DNA of 64,000 bases from positions 524,995-588,994 of the forward strand of contig NZ_MSCP01000001.1 of assembly GCF_002954715.1 (NCBI RefSeq). The letters are read 5' to 3'. Below the pieces are notes generated by a model that had not been told where the DNA came from, ran no database searches, and was given only the letters and a program-made list of their open reading frames with translations. The DNA is from Aliivibrio sifiae. GTDB lineage: Bacteria; Pseudomonadota; Gammaproteobacteria; Enterobacterales; Vibrionaceae. A program made the translations under genes and the position numbers. Below, one piece after another: positions 1-10,523 of this stretch. Each line of letters opens with the position of its first letter. Position 1 is the stretch's first letter.

Positions 1-1468
1 GGCAGTCTTGGCTTAAGTGACGAAGATGCACTTTTTTGCCCGCTTTAGAGTAACGATCAGAAATAGTATCAACAGCTTCAATTGCTGAATGGTCTACGAC
101 GCGTGACGTAGCAAAATCAATAATGATATCTTGAGGATCATTCTCTACATCAAATAATTCTAAGAAATTAGCTGCAGAGCCAAAGAAGATTGGGCCATTA
201 ATTTCATATACTTTAGAGCCTTCATCATTCATAGAGTTTGTTGAGTAAATATGTTTTGCGTGTTGCCATGCAAACATAAGTGCCGATGCAATAACACCTA
301 CACCAACAGCCACAGCAAGGTCAGTTAGAACCGTTACAACAGTTACCAATACAATTACAAAGAAGTCTTGTTTTGGTACGCGACGAGCTAGTTTGAACGT
401 TGCCCATTCAAAAGTACCGATAACTACCATAAACATAACACCAACTAATGCTGCTAGTGGGATCATCTCAATTAAGCCTGAAGCAAATAAGATAAAGCCA
501 AGTAGAGCAAGTGCTGCTGTAATACCAGATAGACGACCGCGACCACCAGAATTAACGTTGATCATAGATTGACCAATCATCGCACAACCCCCCATCGCAC
601 CAAACACAGAACAAGTTACGTTTGCAACGCCTTGACCTACACATTCACGATTAGATTGGCCACGAGTCCCTGTCATTTCATCAATTACAGTTAGAGTTAA
701 CAATGATTCAATTAGGCCGATAGCCGCTAAGATAAGTGCGTAAGGGAAGATTATGTACAGTGTTTCTAAAGATAATGGAACATTAGGTACAGCAAAAGTA
801 GGTAGAGAGCCTGCTAAAGTAGCAGCTTCATCACCACTCATGGTACGTAGAAAATCAACAACAGTACGAGTATCTAAACCTAAGCCTTGAACTAACCCTG
901 TAACAACAATGATAGCAACCAGTGAAGAAGGTACTGCTGTTGTTAATTTAGGTAAGAAGTGAATAATTGCCATAGTTACAGCAACCAAGCCAAGCATTAG
1001 CATCATTTGGTCGCCCTGAAGCCAATCTAAATTACCTAGTGCGTCAGGCGCTTTAAACTGACCTAATTGAGCAAGGAATATGACGATAGCTAAACCGTTC
1101 ACGAAACCGATCATCACTGGGTGTGGCACGATACGAATGAATTTACCTAATTTGAATAAACCAGCTGTTATTTGTAGTAGGCCAGCGAGTAAGATTGCTG
1201 CAAAAAGGTACTGTACGCCGTGAACTGCTACTAAGCTAACCATTACAACTGCCATTGCGCCAGTTGCGCCAGAAATCATTCCTGGGCGACCACCAATAAT
1301 TGATGTAATTAAACCGACAATGAAAGCAGCATATAGGCCAACCATAGGGTCAACACCAGCAACAAAGGCGAAAGCAACAGCTTCAGGGACTAGAGCTAAC
1401 GCAACGGTTAACCCTGATAGAACATCATTCTTCACTGAATGATTAGAAAATTTTGGGAATTCAAACAT
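1..1468 (-). CDS. SulP family anion transporter, 3' end cut by window edge
   Basis: Inner-membrane SulP/SLC26 permease that moves sulfate, bicarbonate or other anions; the substrate cannot be read from the sequence. About 489 residues are visible from the ATG (protein begins [15 protein letters not shown]) to the window edge with no stop. The first ~400 residues are a run of hydrophobic helices with SulP features such as [17 protein letters not shown] and [16 protein letters not shown]. The last ~90 belong to a STAS domain and reach the family motif [12 protein letters not shown], so only a few dozen C-terminal residues are missing. It lies in the same direction as rne, but a terminator separates the two, so it is probably transcribed alone. 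Family call is firm; substrate is unknown. Confidence 0.9.
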   Translation of the reverse strand, partial: MFEFPKFSNHSVKNDVLSGLTVALALVPEAVAFAFVAGVDPMVGLYAAFIVGLITSIIGGRPGMISGATGAMAVVMVSLVAVHGVQYLFAAILLAGLLQITAGLFKLGKFIRIVPHPVMIGFVNGLAIVIFLAQLGQFKAPDALGNLDWLQGDQMMLMLGLVAVTMAIIHFLPKLTTAVPSSLVAIIVVTGLVQGLGLDTRTVVDFLRTMSGDEAATLAGSLPTFAVPNVPLSLETLYIIFPYALILAAIGLIESLLTLTVIDEMTGTRGQSNRECVGQGVANVTCSVFGAMGGCAMIGQSMINVNSGGRGRLSGITAALALLGFILFASGLIEMIPLAALVGVMFMVVIGTFEWATFKLARRVPKQDFFVIVLVTVVTVLTDLAVAVGVGVIASALMFAWQHAKHIYSTNSMNDEGSKVYEINGPIFFGSAANFLELFDVENDPQDIIIDFATSRVVDHSAIEAVDTISDRYSKAGKKVHLRHLSQDC

Positions 1469-1565
1469 TATTTTTAGATATCTTCTTGGTTGTTTTTCAA
1501 GCATGGTATGGCGCGAATCGTACAGAAAAGCGTGATGAACTTCAATATCTATTCAGATTATTGAT

Positions 1566-1602
1566 ATAAAAAAAGCAAGTTACACCGAAATGTAACTTGC
1601 TT
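1566..1602 (-). terminator. Intrinsic terminator of rne
   Basis: Perfect 12-bp inverted repeat (1573-1584 with 1591-1602, 6-nt loop). On the minus strand it is followed by a U tract, seen as the A run at 1568-1574. It lies about 40 nt past the rne stop codon. Confidence 0.85.
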
Positions 1603-1643
1603 AATTAGATGGTTTTATTATTTAGAGGCTAGTGCCTAAAAAA

Positions 1644-4640
1644 TTATAAACCAGCTGTTTTTGCCATTGCTGCACTTGCTTTACCTGTAGCTGTTTGGCT
1701 ACCGGCTTGCTTAGGTGTAAAGCGTTCAGTTCTGAATGCTGCAGCTGTTACAGTGATTTCTTTAATCTCTGTAGGGCCGGTTGCTTTTGTCATGCCTGAA
1801 GATGCTTGACCTTTATATTGTCGCTTAGCAGTCACAACATCAGCTTTAGATGACGTTTCTATTGCAACTTCAATAACAGGTGTTGGTTCTACTACTTCAA
1901 CAGGAGCGATTTTCTCTTCAACAATAACTTCTACTGGTTCGATAGCAACTGGTGCCTCTACTTTAGTCGGTTCTACTGCTGCTGGAGTTGCTACTACTGG
2001 TGTTTCTACAATAGGAGCTTCAACTATAACTGCTTCTTCAACAGTTGGAGTTGCTACATAAGGAAGTAATACTTTACCCATCGCCATTTCAGGGAAAGCA
2101 ACACCACCAACTAGTGTTTTCACTATTGTTGGTTTGTTTGCTTCATCTTGTGCATTTTGAGTATCGTTATCAACAAATTTTTCTTGTTGTTGTCTAGCTA
2201 ATTTCTGCTCTAAGATTCGAGCGTAATCAGGATAAACTTTACCCATAGCCATTTCAGGTGATGCAACACCAGCAAATAGACGCGCAGGATTTACAGGACG
2301 GCGATCACGACGACGACGGCGTTGACCACTTGCACGCAAATGACGAGGTGAACGGCGATTACGACGTTGTCCTTCTTTACGCTCTGTATTTGCTTCAGTT
2401 GCTACTGCAGGTTGTTGTGCTTGTGCTTCAACTTCAGTTGTTGCGACAACTTTAGTTTCTACTTCTGCTTCAACTGCTTGACCAGTACGAACTTTTTTCT
2501 GTAGCTGACGACGTTGACGACGTTGTTTTACTTGAACTGCCTTCTCGCGTTTTTCAGCTGGTTTTTCTGATGCTTGCGCAGGTGTTTGTTGCGCTTCAGC
2601 TGCCAACTGAATACCTTGTTCTGCAATTTCTTTGCGAACTTTAGGTTGTTTCGTTGGTTTATTTTCAGTTGCTTTTACTGGTTTAGTTACAGCAACTGGA
2701 GCATCTTCAACTTTCTTACCACGACGATTATCATTACGATTTTCGTTGTTGTTACGATTGTCATTACCGTTACGACGATTATTACGGTTGTTACGACCAT
2801 TTTCGTTACGACGACGATCGTTATTACGGTTTTGATTACGACGTTGCGGTTGTGCTGGTTTTTCTTCTTCTTTTTTCTCAGTTTCAGCAGGCGCTGCTTC
2901 TGGTGCAGAGAAGAAGTTAGCAATCGCAGAGAAGAAACGGTTAATTAAACCTGGTTTTTCTTCTGTTGTTGCTGAAGCTTTAGGTGCTGTAGTTTTTGTT
3001 TCTGGAGCTTTAGCTACTGGCGCTGCTTGAGTTGGAGCACTAAAACCTTGAAGAACTGGTTCTTCACGCTTTCTTGGTGCAACATTAATAGCAGGAACTT
3101 CTTTTGCTTCTGCTTCACGTAATGCTTCTAACTTCTTAGGTAGAAGGTAAGACAGCATTTCTTGTTCTTCACCTTCACGGATACGAATCACTTCAAAATG
3201 AGGCGTTTCCATATCAGAATTCGGAACAATGATTACGCGAACGCTATGGAATTTCTCAATATGCTGAACGGAACGACGTTTTTCATTCAGTAAGTAAGAA
3301 GCAATAGCAACAGGAACAACAGCAAGCACTTGAGTTGTGTTGTCTTTTAGAGATTCTTCTTCGATTAAACGAAGTACAGAAAGTGCAAGAGATTCATTAT
3401 CACGAACTACGCCTGTACCCGTACAACGAGGACAAATGTGATGACTTGCTTCAGCTAAAGACGGGCTTAAGCGTTGGCGAGACATTTCTAATAAACCAAA
3501 GCGAGAAATACGACCAATTTGAACACGAGCACGGTCCATACGAACAGCTTCACGCATACGGTTTTCTACTTCACGTTGGTGACGAACTGGCGTCATGTCG
3601 ATGAAGTCGATAACAACTAGGCCGCCCAAATCACGTAAACGTAATTGGCGAGCAATTTCATCTGCTGCTTCTAGGTTAGTATTTAATGCTGTTTCTTCGA
3701 TATCGCCGCCTTTTGTTGCACGAGCAGAGTTGATATCAATAGAAGTAAGAGCTTCTGTTGGATCAATAACAATCGATCCACCAGAAGGTAAGCGCACTTC
3801 ACGTTCAAAGGCAGATTCAATCTGGCTTTCAATTTGGTAGTGGCTGAATAGCGGTACTTCGCCTTCATACAACTTAACGCGAGATAAGAAATCAGGACGA
3901 ATAAGTTGGATGTGCTGACGAGCACGATCAAAAATTGTTGGGCTATCAATCAAGATCTCGCCAATATCACGACGTAAGTAATCACGAATTGCGCGAACAA
4001 TTACATTACTTTCTTGGTGAATAAGGAAAGGTGCTTGGTTTGATTCAGAGGCGTGTTTAACGGCTTCCCAATGATTTAGGAGTACGTTTAAATCCCATTC
4101 AAGTTCTTCTGCTGATTTACCAACGCCGGCAGTACGAACAATTAGACCCATACCTTGAGGTAGTTCTAATGTGCTTAATGCTGCTTTTAATTGAGTACGT
4201 TCTTCACCTTCGATACGACGAGAAATACCGCCAGCACGAGGGTTATTAGGCATAAGAACAAGGTAGCTACCAGCCAGAGATATGAACGTTGTTAAAGCTG
4301 CGCCTTTGTTGCCACGCTCTTCTTTTTCAACTTGAACAATAACTTCTTGGCCTTCTTTCAATACGTCCTTAATATTTGGACGACCTTGATAAGTGTAACC
4401 TTGTGGGAAATATTCTTTAGCGATTTCCTTAAGGGGAAGGAAACCGTGGCGATCAGCACCGTAATCAACAAAAGCTGCTTCCAAGCTTGGTTCGATACGT
4501 GTGATTTTGCCTTTATAAATATTTGCTTTCTTAGATTCGTGACCAGGGCTTTCGATATCTAGATCAAAAAGGCGTTGGCCATCAACTAATGCGACGCGCA
4601 ACTCTTCCTTTTGGGTTGCGTTAATCAACATTCTTTTCAT
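1644..4640 (-). CDS. rne: Ribonuclease E
   Basis: Essential endoribonuclease and scaffold of the RNA degradosome; it cleaves AU-rich single-stranded RNA in mRNA decay and in rRNA, tRNA and sRNA processing. The protein has 998 residues. The N-terminal half holds the S1 domain (about 35-120), the catalytic DNase I-like part with Mg-binding Asp residues in SIDINSAR and VVIDFIDM, and the Zn-link CPRCTGTG near 400. The C-terminal half is disordered: an Arg/Asn-rich RNA-binding tract (about residues 600-650), further Arg-rich tracts, two copies of an A-[SF]-PEMAMGKV motif, and a Pro/Val/Glu-rich tail. Gly/Ala-rich residues at the end may bind PNPase, as in E. coli. It has a long leader and probably autoregulates through it. 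Divergent from rluC, as in E. coli. Confidence 0.98.
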   Translation of the reverse strand: MKRMLINATQKEELRVALVDGQRLFDLDIESPGHESKKANIYKGKITRIEPSLEAAFVDYGADRHGFLPLKEIAKEYFPQGYTYQGRPNIKDVLKEGQEVIVQVEKEERGNKGAALTTFISLAGSYLVLMPNNPRAGGISRRIEGEERTQLKAALSTLELPQGMGLIVRTAGVGKSAEELEWDLNVLLNHWEAVKHASESNQAPFLIHQESNVIVRAIRDYLRRDIGEILIDSPTIFDRARQHIQLIRPDFLSRVKLYEGEVPLFSHYQIESQIESAFEREVRLPSGGSIVIDPTEALTSIDINSARATKGGDIEETALNTNLEAADEIARQLRLRDLGGLVVIDFIDMTPVRHQREVENRMREAVRMDRARVQIGRISRFGLLEMSRQRLSPSLAEASHHICPRCTGTGVVRDNESLALSVLRLIEEESLKDNTTQVLAVVPVAIASYLLNEKRRSVQHIEKFHSVRVIIVPNSDMETPHFEVIRIREGEEQEMLSYLLPKKLEALREAEAKEVPAINVAPRKREEPVLQGFSAPTQAAPVAKAPETKTTAPKASATTEEKPGLINRFFSAIANFFSAPEAAPAETEKKEEEKPAQPQRRNQNRNNDRRRNENGRNNRNNRRNGNDNRNNNENRNDNRRGKKVEDAPVAVTKPVKATENKPTKQPKVRKEIAEQGIQLAAEAQQTPAQASEKPAEKREKAVQVKQRRQRRQLQKKVRTGQAVEAEVETKVVATTEVEAQAQQPAVATEANTERKEGQRRNRRSPRHLRASGQRRRRRDRRPVNPARLFAGVASPEMAMGKVYPDYARILEQKLARQQQEKFVDNDTQNAQDEANKPTIVKTLVGGVAFPEMAMGKVLLPYVATPTVEEAVIVEAPIVETPVVATPAAVEPTKVEAPVAIEPVEVIVEEKIAPVEVVEPTPVIEVAIETSSKADVVTAKRQYKGQASSGMTKATGPTEIKEITVTAAAFRTERFTPKQAGSQTATGKASAAMAKTAGL

Positions 4641-4880
4641 TAGGGAATACTCATTACAAATTGTCGAGCTTGTTTGTCCACTTCCATTTCAAATGGTGCC
4701 AGATCCCAAGGCTGATTACATGTGCAGCCTCACGGCTGGAACTCAGGGATGCTCTAGGGCACAATCCACATCAACACTATCGATAAAATAGTGCTGATCC
4801 GCAATTATTCGCGGTCGTTAAAACATAAAAAATGGTTTAGGCATAACAAGCAAAAAAACTCAAAGCAGTATAGATGTCTT
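4641..4880 (-). promoter_or_regulatory. Structured leader/promoter region of rne
   Basis: The 443 bp between rne and rluC carry no convincing gene. Read on the rne strand, the RNA can fold several hairpins: CACTAT/ATAGTG (about 4774-4792), CAGCC/GGCTG (about 4723-4738), and CCGC/GCGG (4799-4814). E. coli rne has a long 5' UTR whose hairpins let RNase E repress its own mRNA. The same role here is inferred from position and structure. No promoter was pinned down. Confidence 0.5.
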
Positions 4881-5083
4881 ACGCCAATTGCTGCATCACC
4901 GCATTCGAGCAGTATATTTTTTGTTCTTTTGGTGCTTTTATGCTCACCAAGGTGAAGAAATGGCCATCTGGGCCGATTTCAGGTGCTAACTATAACAGTC
5001 AGATCAAGCCTCAGCAATCTTCATTATTTGAAACTGAGGTAAAAAAGGTTCATCAATTAGAATTAAGACAGTAGAATAAGAGA

Positions 5084-6031
5084 ATGAATGAAGATAAACC
5101 TAAAGTGCAATTCGTCGAGATCGATGACGACTTTGCAGGGCAACGAATCGATAACTTTCTTCTTGCCCGCTTAAAAAATGTACCAAAAAGTATGATTTAC
5201 CGAATTGTGCGTAAAGGCGAAGTTCGTGTAAATAAAAAACGTATTAAACCAGAATACAAACTTCAAGAAGGGGATTTAGTTCGTATTCCTCCTGTGAAGC
5301 TTCCTGAGTCGACTGCGCCTGAGTTACCGAGCGTTAAACTGTCTAAAGTCTCAGAGCTTGAAAGTTGTATTATTTATGAAGATGACCACCTTCTTGTTTT
5401 AAATAAACCATCAGGCACTGCAGTGCATGGTGGTAGTGGCTTAAAGTTTGGTGCGATTGAAGCATTACGTGCTTTGCGCCCTGACGCTCGTTTTTTAGAG
5501 TTAGTACACAGAATTGATAGAGATACTTCTGGAATTCTCTTAATTGCAAAAAAACGTTCAGCATTACGTCGCTTACAAGAACAATTCCGAAACAAAACAG
5601 TACAAAAATACTATTTTGCTTTAGTTATGGGTCAATGGAAGAGCACCTGTAAAGTAGTTAATGTTCCTTTACTTAAAAATGAAGTGAACAGTATCGTACG
5701 TGTAAATCCAAATGGTAAACCTTCTGAAACTCGTTTTAAGATTTTAGAAAAGTTTGATCAGGCAACATTAATTCAAGCGAGCCCAATTACTGGTCGTACT
5801 CATCAAATTCGCGTACATGTTCAACATGCTGGTCACCCAATTGGTTGGGATGACCGTTATGGCGATAGACGATTTGATGCTTATTCTGGTCAATTTGGTT
5901 TAGATCGATTGTTCTTGCATGCGGCAAATATTAAGTTTACTCATCCAAGTACAGAAGAATTGATGGATATCAGTGCGCCAATGGAAGCGAAATTAGAACG
6001 AGTTCTAAAAGGTCTACGTTCTAAGAAGTAA
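5084..6031 (+). CDS. rluC: 23S rRNA pseudouridine synthase RluC
   Basis: Isomerises uridines 955, 2504 and 2580 (E. coli numbering) of 23S rRNA to pseudouridine. The 315 residues start with an S4 RNA-binding domain (about 18-75), followed by the RluA-type catalytic domain. The hallmark HRIDRDTSG spans residues 142-150, with the catalytic Asp at 145. The later motif TGRTHQIRVH, also typical of the family, is present. The start gives the usual family length and is preceded by a purine-rich AGAATAAGAG. Position divergent from rne matches E. coli, which supports RluC over the paralogues RluA and RluD. Confidence 0.96.
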   Translation: MNEDKPKVQFVEIDDDFAGQRIDNFLLARLKNVPKSMIYRIVRKGEVRVNKKRIKPEYKLQEGDLVRIPPVKLPESTAPELPSVKLSKVSELESCIIYEDDHLLVLNKPSGTAVHGGSGLKFGAIEALRALRPDARFLELVHRIDRDTSGILLIAKKRSALRRLQEQFRNKTVQKYYFALVMGQWKSTCKVVNVPLLKNEVNSIVRVNPNGKPSETRFKILEKFDQATLIQASPITGRTHQIRVHVQHAGHPIGWDDRYGDRRFDAYSGQFGLDRLFLHAANIKFTHPSTEELMDISAPMEAKLERVLKGLRSKK

Positions 6032-6053
6032 TCCTATATTTTTGTTATTTCCT

Positions 6054-6088
6054 AGCGATAAGTGTTGAACTGACACTTATCGCTTTTT
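6054..6088 (+). terminator. Intrinsic terminator of rluC
   Basis: Perfect 12-bp stem (6054-6065 with 6073-6084), 7-nt loop, then T5-T6. It lies between the convergent rluC and yceF genes. The T run is on the rluC side only. Confidence 0.88.
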
Positions 6089-6099
6089 TGTGATTGAAA

Positions 6100-6681
6100 C
6101 TAAAGTACTGAAAAATTTTGACGCTCTAACATGTCAATTAAAGATATTAAAGGAAGGCCGATAAGTGCGTTTGGATCTTTACCTTCTAACTTATCAAATA
6201 ATGCAATACCTAAACCTTCACATTTAAAGCTACCGGCGCAATATAATGGCATCTCTTTATCAACGTAATTTTCTATTTGTTGTGAGGTTAATCGGCGAAA
6301 ATGAACATGGAATTCTTCACATAGAGTTTCTGCGACCATTGTTGTCGTATTGAGTAACGATAGGCCCGTATAAAAAGTGATGATTTGACTACTGGCTTTT
6401 TGAAGCTGAATGATTGCTTTTTCTCGTGTTAATGGCTTACCAATAATTTGGCCGTTGATTACGCATACCTGATCGGATCCTATGATCAAGTAATTAGGAT
6501 CCTTCATGTTACAAGAACGTGCTTTTTGTTCTGCTAATCGAGTGACAAGTGCAGTAGGTGACTCATTTTCTTGTGGTGTTTCATCACAATTGGGTGAAAT
6601 AGCATCAAAATGAACTTGGATCTTCTCTAAGATCGAACGGCGAAAAGGCGATGTTGAAGCTAGAATGAGTTTTGGTTGCAT
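6100..6681 (-). CDS. yceF: Maf family nucleotide pyrophosphatase YceF
   Basis: House-cleaning nucleotide pyrophosphatase; the E. coli YceF branch hydrolyses 7-methyl-GTP. The 193 residues begin with the Maf signature LILASTSPFRRSIL (S-x-x-R-x-x-x-L), followed by the conserved DET (residues 33-35) and the GSDQV motif (about 69-73) with the catalytic Asp. Length is normal. The gene is divergent from yceD, as in E. coli, which favours YceF over the other Maf paralogue (YhdE). Confidence 0.93.
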   Translation of the reverse strand: MQPKLILASTSPFRRSILEKIQVHFDAISPNCDETPQENESPTALVTRLAEQKARSCNMKDPNYLIIGSDQVCVINGQIIGKPLTREKAIIQLQKASSQIITFYTGLSLLNTTTMVAETLCEEFHVHFRRLTSQQIENYVDKEMPLYCAGSFKCEGLGIALFDKLEGKDPNALIGLPLISLIDMLERQNFSVL

Positions 6682-6814
6682 AATGGGTTCTTCTTCTTTA
6701 ATTTTTCGTTTATTATTAGCAACTCTGCTGAAATAGCAACTGGGAAGAAAAAAAGCATAATTTTTGCCATTTTTCTTTGACTCGAAGGCTTTAGAAAGAT
6801 AAGATGCGCGCCCT

Positions 6815-7336
6815 ATGCAAAAGGTAAAATTACCACGAACAGTTGATGCAATCCAAAACGCTCAACGAAGATTAGACTACGATGGAATCATCCAATCTGA
6901 TATTTTAAAGCGTTTGGCTGAATCTACTGTAGATGTGAAAAGTGATGCTGAAGTCACGATGTCGTTTAAAGTTGACGAACAACGACTAGCCGTTATCTCT
7001 GGTAAAGCTAACGTCAATGTGTTGTTGGAATGTCAACGCTGTAATGAAAATTTTGAACATCACCTAAATGTATCATTTACGTGTACGCCTTTTTTAAGCG
7101 AAGAGAAGGCAGCTCTTGTTCCTGAGGAATATGAGTTTGTAGATTTAAATGAAGTAGGTGAAGTTGATCTCGTTGAGTTGGTAACTGATGAGTTCATTCT
7201 AGCGTTGCCGCAAGTCGCTATGCATGACATTAAAGATTGTCAGGTCAAATCTAACAATTTGGTATTTGGCGAAATTCCTGAAGAGGAAGAGAAACCGAAT
7301 CCGTTTGATGTTTTAAAATCTTTAAAACAACAGTAA
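6815..7336 (+). CDS. yceD: YceD, 23S rRNA accumulation protein (DUF177)
   Basis: Member of the DUF177/YceD family, linked in E. coli and plants to normal accumulation of 23S rRNA. The 173 residues show the conserved CQRCNENF motif in the middle (about residues 74-81) and the acidic segment FVDLNEVGEVDLVELVTDE typical of the family. It is the first gene of the rpmF-plsX-fab operon; rpmF starts 16 nt downstream, after GGAG. Its exact biochemical job is unknown. Confidence 0.93.
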   Translation: MQKVKLPRTVDAIQNAQRRLDYDGIIQSDILKRLAESTVDVKSDAEVTMSFKVDEQRLAVISGKANVNVLLECQRCNENFEHHLNVSFTCTPFLSEEKAALVPEEYEFVDLNEVGEVDLVELVTDEFILALPQVAMHDIKDCQVKSNNLVFGEIPEEEEKPNPFDVLKSLKQQ

Positions 7337-7352
7337 TTGAGGAGTAGGGTCC

Positions 7353-7523
7353 ATGGCCGTACAAAAGAGCAAGAAATCACGTTCAATGCGTGGCATGCGT
7401 CGTTCACACGATGCACTAACTACAAGTGCATTATCTGTAGACGCAACTAGTGGCGAAACTCACCTTCGTCACAACGTTACAGCTGACGGTTACTACCGTG
7501 GCCGCAAGGTAATCAACAAGTAA
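7353..7523 (+). CDS. rpmF: 50S ribosomal protein L32
   Basis: Small basic protein of the large ribosomal subunit, 56 residues, beginning [20 protein letters not shown] and ending [14 protein letters not shown], the standard proteobacterial L32 pattern. A good GGAG ribosome-binding site lies 9 nt upstream of the ATG. It is cotranscribed with yceD and, 10 nt downstream, plsX. This coupling of ribosome and lipid synthesis is conserved in gammaproteobacteria. Confidence 0.97.
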   Translation: MAVQKSKKSRSMRGMRRSHDALTTSALSVDATSGETHLRHNVTADGYYRGRKVINK

Positions 7524-7533
7524 GGTTGACGCT

Positions 7534-8559
7534 TTGCAGCAGCTAACCATTGCAATTGATGCGATGGGTGGGGACTTCGGTCCCCAAGTTACAGTGCCTG
7601 CCATCGTGCAGGCATTGTCGCAATTCCCAGAGCTAAAAATTATTGTTGTTGGAGATCGTCATGCGATTTCTACACAGCTAACACATCTAAATTATACCCC
7701 CAATCAACGACTTTCTATTGCACATAGCGACAGCGTTATAGGCAACAACACTCCACCTTCAAAAGCACTACGGCACAGTCGTGGTAGTTCAATGCGAATG
7801 GCTATTGATTTAGTTGCGAATAAAGAAGCTGGCGCGTGTATTAGCGCTGGAAATACTGGTGCTTTAATGGGGCTTTCTCGTTTTACCTTGAAGCTTCTCC
7901 CTGGTGTTGAACGTCCTGCATTAATTAGTCCTTTACCTACGAAAAATAATCAACGCACTTGGATGCTTGATCTTGGCGCAAACGTATCGTGTGATGCTGA
8001 GACGTTATTTCAATTTGCCGTAATGGGTTCTGAATTAGCAGAGCAGTCATTAGGACGCAGAGCCAAAGTGGCGTTGTTGAATATTGGTGAAGAAGAAATA
8101 AAAGGCAACGACCAAATAAAACGATGCGCAGAAATGCTACATCAATGCAAAGATATTGAATTTATCGGTTATATTGAAGGCGATAAGCTTTATCAAGGCA
8201 ATGCAGATGTAGTAGTGTGTGATGGTTTTGTCGGTAATGTATGCTTAAAAACCAGTGAAGGTGTTGCGCATTTATTTTTAGATCAACTAAAATCACACCT
8301 GATCACGTCTAAATTTAAACAAGTTTTAGCGAAATGGCTCTTTGGTGATGTCATTTCTAGCTTAAAAGAGCTGAACCCCGACCAGTATAACGGCGCAAGT
8401 CTGATAGGATTGCGTGGCATTGTTGTTAAGAGTCATGGAAGTGCAGATGTATTTGCCTTTAACAATGCCATCAAGGAAGCGGTTCATGAGGTCAAGCGAC
8501 AAATACCTAACCGTATTAGTGATCGCTTGGAGGCAGTTTTACTCGAGAGGCATTATTAG
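7534..8559 (+). CDS. plsX: Phosphate acyltransferase PlsX
   Basis: Peripheral membrane enzyme that turns acyl-ACP plus phosphate into acyl-phosphate, the donor used by PlsY for phospholipid synthesis. The 341 residues start [16 protein letters not shown] after an initiator Met. The start is a TTG codon, with AAGG about 8 nt upstream and only 10 nt after rpmF; no in-frame ATG lies before the conserved DAMGGD motif, which itself contains the next ATG. Other conserved segments are SAGNTGALM and [10 protein letters not shown]. Translational coupling to rpmF would suit the weak start. Confidence 0.96.
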   Translation: MQQLTIAIDAMGGDFGPQVTVPAIVQALSQFPELKIIVVGDRHAISTQLTHLNYTPNQRLSIAHSDSVIGNNTPPSKALRHSRGSSMRMAIDLVANKEAGACISAGNTGALMGLSRFTLKLLPGVERPALISPLPTKNNQRTWMLDLGANVSCDAETLFQFAVMGSELAEQSLGRRAKVALLNIGEEEIKGNDQIKRCAEMLHQCKDIEFIGYIEGDKLYQGNADVVVCDGFVGNVCLKTSEGVAHLFLDQLKSHLITSKFKQVLAKWLFGDVISSLKELNPDQYNGASLIGLRGIVVKSHGSADVFAFNNAIKEAVHEVKRQIPNRISDRLEAVLLERHY

Positions 8560-8564
8560 TCTTC

Positions 8565-9518
8565 ATGTATAGCAAAATTTTAGGTACTGGTAGCTATTTA
8601 CCAGCACAAATTCGCTCGAATGCGGATTTAGAAAAAATGGTCGATACTAGTGATGAGTGGATCTTAGCTCGTACAGGTATTAGTGAACGCCGCATTGCTG
8701 GTGAAAATGAATCAGTGGCCACAATGGGTCACCTTGCTTCTGTTAATGCAATCGAAATGGCTGGAATCGATAAGAATGATATTGATCTGATTATCCTAGC
8801 GACAAGTACACCAACGTACTCATTTCCATCTGCTGCGTGTGAAGTTCAAGGCCTATTAGGTATTCAAGGTTGCCCTGCATTTGATTTATCAGCAGCTTGT
8901 TCAGGCTTTGTTTATGCATTGAGTGTTGCAGACCAACACATTAAAACAGGCATGGCAAAGAATGTATTAGTTATTGGTTCTGATGCTGTTTCTCATACTT
9001 GTGATCCTGAGGACCGCTCAACTGTCATTTTGTTTGGTGACGGGGCTGGTGCGGTTGTTATTGGTCAAAGTGAAGAGCCTGGAATTATCTCTACGCATTT
9101 ACATGCTGATGGAAAATTTGGTGAGTTGCTTTCTTTACCTGTACCTTCTCGTAAAAATGAAGAAGCAGATAAATGGTTATATATGGCGGGTAATGAAGTC
9201 TTTAAAGTTGCCGTTACTCAGCTATCAAACCTAGTTAAAGAAACGCTTCAGAAAAACCAAATGGATAAATCAGAACTTGATTGGTTAGTACCACATCAAG
9301 CTAATTTACGAATTATTAAAGCAACAGCGAAAAAACTATCTATGTCAATGGATCAAGTTGTTGTCACTCTAGACCGTCACGGTAATACTTCTGCTGCTAC
9401 AGTGCCAACAGCATTAGATGAAGCAGTACGTGATGGACGAATTCAACGTGGCCAAACTCTATTGCTTGAAGCATTTGGTGGTGGTTTTACGTGGGGTTCG
9501 GCACTCGTTAAGTTTTAA
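8565..9518 (+). CDS. fabH: 3-oxoacyl-ACP synthase III (KAS III)
   Basis: Initiates fatty-acid synthesis by condensing acetyl-CoA with malonyl-ACP. The 317 residues carry the complete Cys-His-Asn triad: Cys112 in SAACSGF, His in PHQANLRI (near 244), and Asn in GNTSAATVP (near 274). Thiolase-like fold of normal length. It starts 5 nt after plsX without a clear Shine-Dalgarno, so it may depend on coupled translation. Next gene is fabD, as in E. coli. Confidence 0.97.
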   Translation: MYSKILGTGSYLPAQIRSNADLEKMVDTSDEWILARTGISERRIAGENESVATMGHLASVNAIEMAGIDKNDIDLIILATSTPTYSFPSAACEVQGLLGIQGCPAFDLSAACSGFVYALSVADQHIKTGMAKNVLVIGSDAVSHTCDPEDRSTVILFGDGAGAVVIGQSEEPGIISTHLHADGKFGELLSLPVPSRKNEEADKWLYMAGNEVFKVAVTQLSNLVKETLQKNQMDKSELDWLVPHQANLRIIKATAKKLSMSMDQVVVTLDRHGNTSAATVPTALDEAVRDGRIQRGQTLLLEAFGGGFTWGSALVKF

Positions 9519-9583
9519 GTAAGAAACTAGGCCTTTATATTGGTCTAGTCTCTTTATACGCTTATTTAAAGGAAATAATGTTC

Positions 9584-10507
9584 ATGAGCAATTTTGCTAT
9601 CGTTTTCCCAGGTCAAGGCTCACAAGCCATTGGCATGCTTGCTGAATTAGGTGAGCAACACGAAGTTGTAACGCAAACTTTTGCAGAAGCATCAGAAGCG
9701 CTAGGTTATGACTTATGGTCACTTGTTCAAAATGGCCCTGCGGAAGATTTAAATCAAACGTTTCGTACTCAACCAGCATTATTAGCGACCTCTGTTGCGT
9801 TATGGCGTGTATGGCAAGAACAAGGTTTAACACAACCAACAGTATTAGCAGGTCATAGCCTTGGTGAATACTCAGCGCTGGTATGTGCTGGTGTTATTGA
9901 CTTTAAAGAAGCAATTAAACTGGTTGAACTACGTGGTCAATTGATGCAAGAAGCGGTTCCAGCAGGTGTTGGTGCTATGTTTGCGATTATCGGTTTAGAT
10001 AATGATTCGATTGCTAAAGCGTGTGAAGAAGCAGCACAAGGTGAAGTCGTTTCTCCTGTAAACTTCAACTCACCAGGCCAAGTGGTAATTGCTGGTAATA
10101 AAGATGCTGTTGAGCGCGCAGGTGCGTTATGTAAAGCTGCTGGCGCAAAACGCGCATTGCCTTTACCTGTATCTGTACCTTCTCATTGTGCATTAATGAA
10201 ACCAGCTGCTGACAAGTTAGCCGTTGCGTTAGAAAGCATTGAATTTTCAACTCCGGTATTACCTGTTATTAATAACGTTGATGTTGCTGCAGAGTCTGAT
10301 CCTGCAAAAATTAAAGATGCACTTGTTCGTCAATTATATTGTCCAGTACGTTGGACTGAAGTAGTAGAAGCAATGGCTGAACAAGGCGTAGAAGCATTAT
10401 ATGAAGTTGGTCCAGGTAAAGTTCTTACTGGTTTAACTAAACGAATCGTTAAATCACTTAGCGCAGCAGCGGTAAATGACGCTGCTTCTCTTGAAGCTGC
10501 TAAGTAA
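9584..10507 (+). CDS. fabD: Malonyl-CoA:ACP transacylase
   Basis: Loads malonyl groups onto acyl carrier protein for elongation. The protein contains FPGQGSQ at the N-terminus, the nucleophile elbow GHSLGEYSAL (Ser near 92), and SHCALM holding the catalytic His near 200. Two in-frame ATGs compete. I chose 9584 (307 residues, MSNFAIVFPGQGSQ) because it gives the family's usual N-terminus and lies 10 nt from AAGGA (9569-9573). The ATG at 9578 would add two residues with only 4 nt of spacing. Part of the fab operon. Confidence 0.95.
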   Translation: MSNFAIVFPGQGSQAIGMLAELGEQHEVVTQTFAEASEALGYDLWSLVQNGPAEDLNQTFRTQPALLATSVALWRVWQEQGLTQPTVLAGHSLGEYSALVCAGVIDFKEAIKLVELRGQLMQEAVPAGVGAMFAIIGLDNDSIAKACEEAAQGEVVSPVNFNSPGQVVIAGNKDAVERAGALCKAAGAKRALPLPVSVPSHCALMKPAADKLAVALESIEFSTPVLPVINNVDVAAESDPAKIKDALVRQLYCPVRWTEVVEAMAEQGVEALYEVGPGKVLTGLTKRIVKSLSAAAVNDAASLEAAK

Positions 10508-10523
10508 TTAAAGGGAAAATTAA

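Noticed and set aside
2574..2948. Open frame antisense to the Arg/Asn-rich part of rne
   Set aside because: Low-complexity shadow of the repetitive coding strand.
4874..5074. 66-residue open frame before rluC
   Set aside because: No ribosome-binding site, no recognisable family, and it overlaps the likely rne and rluC promoter region.
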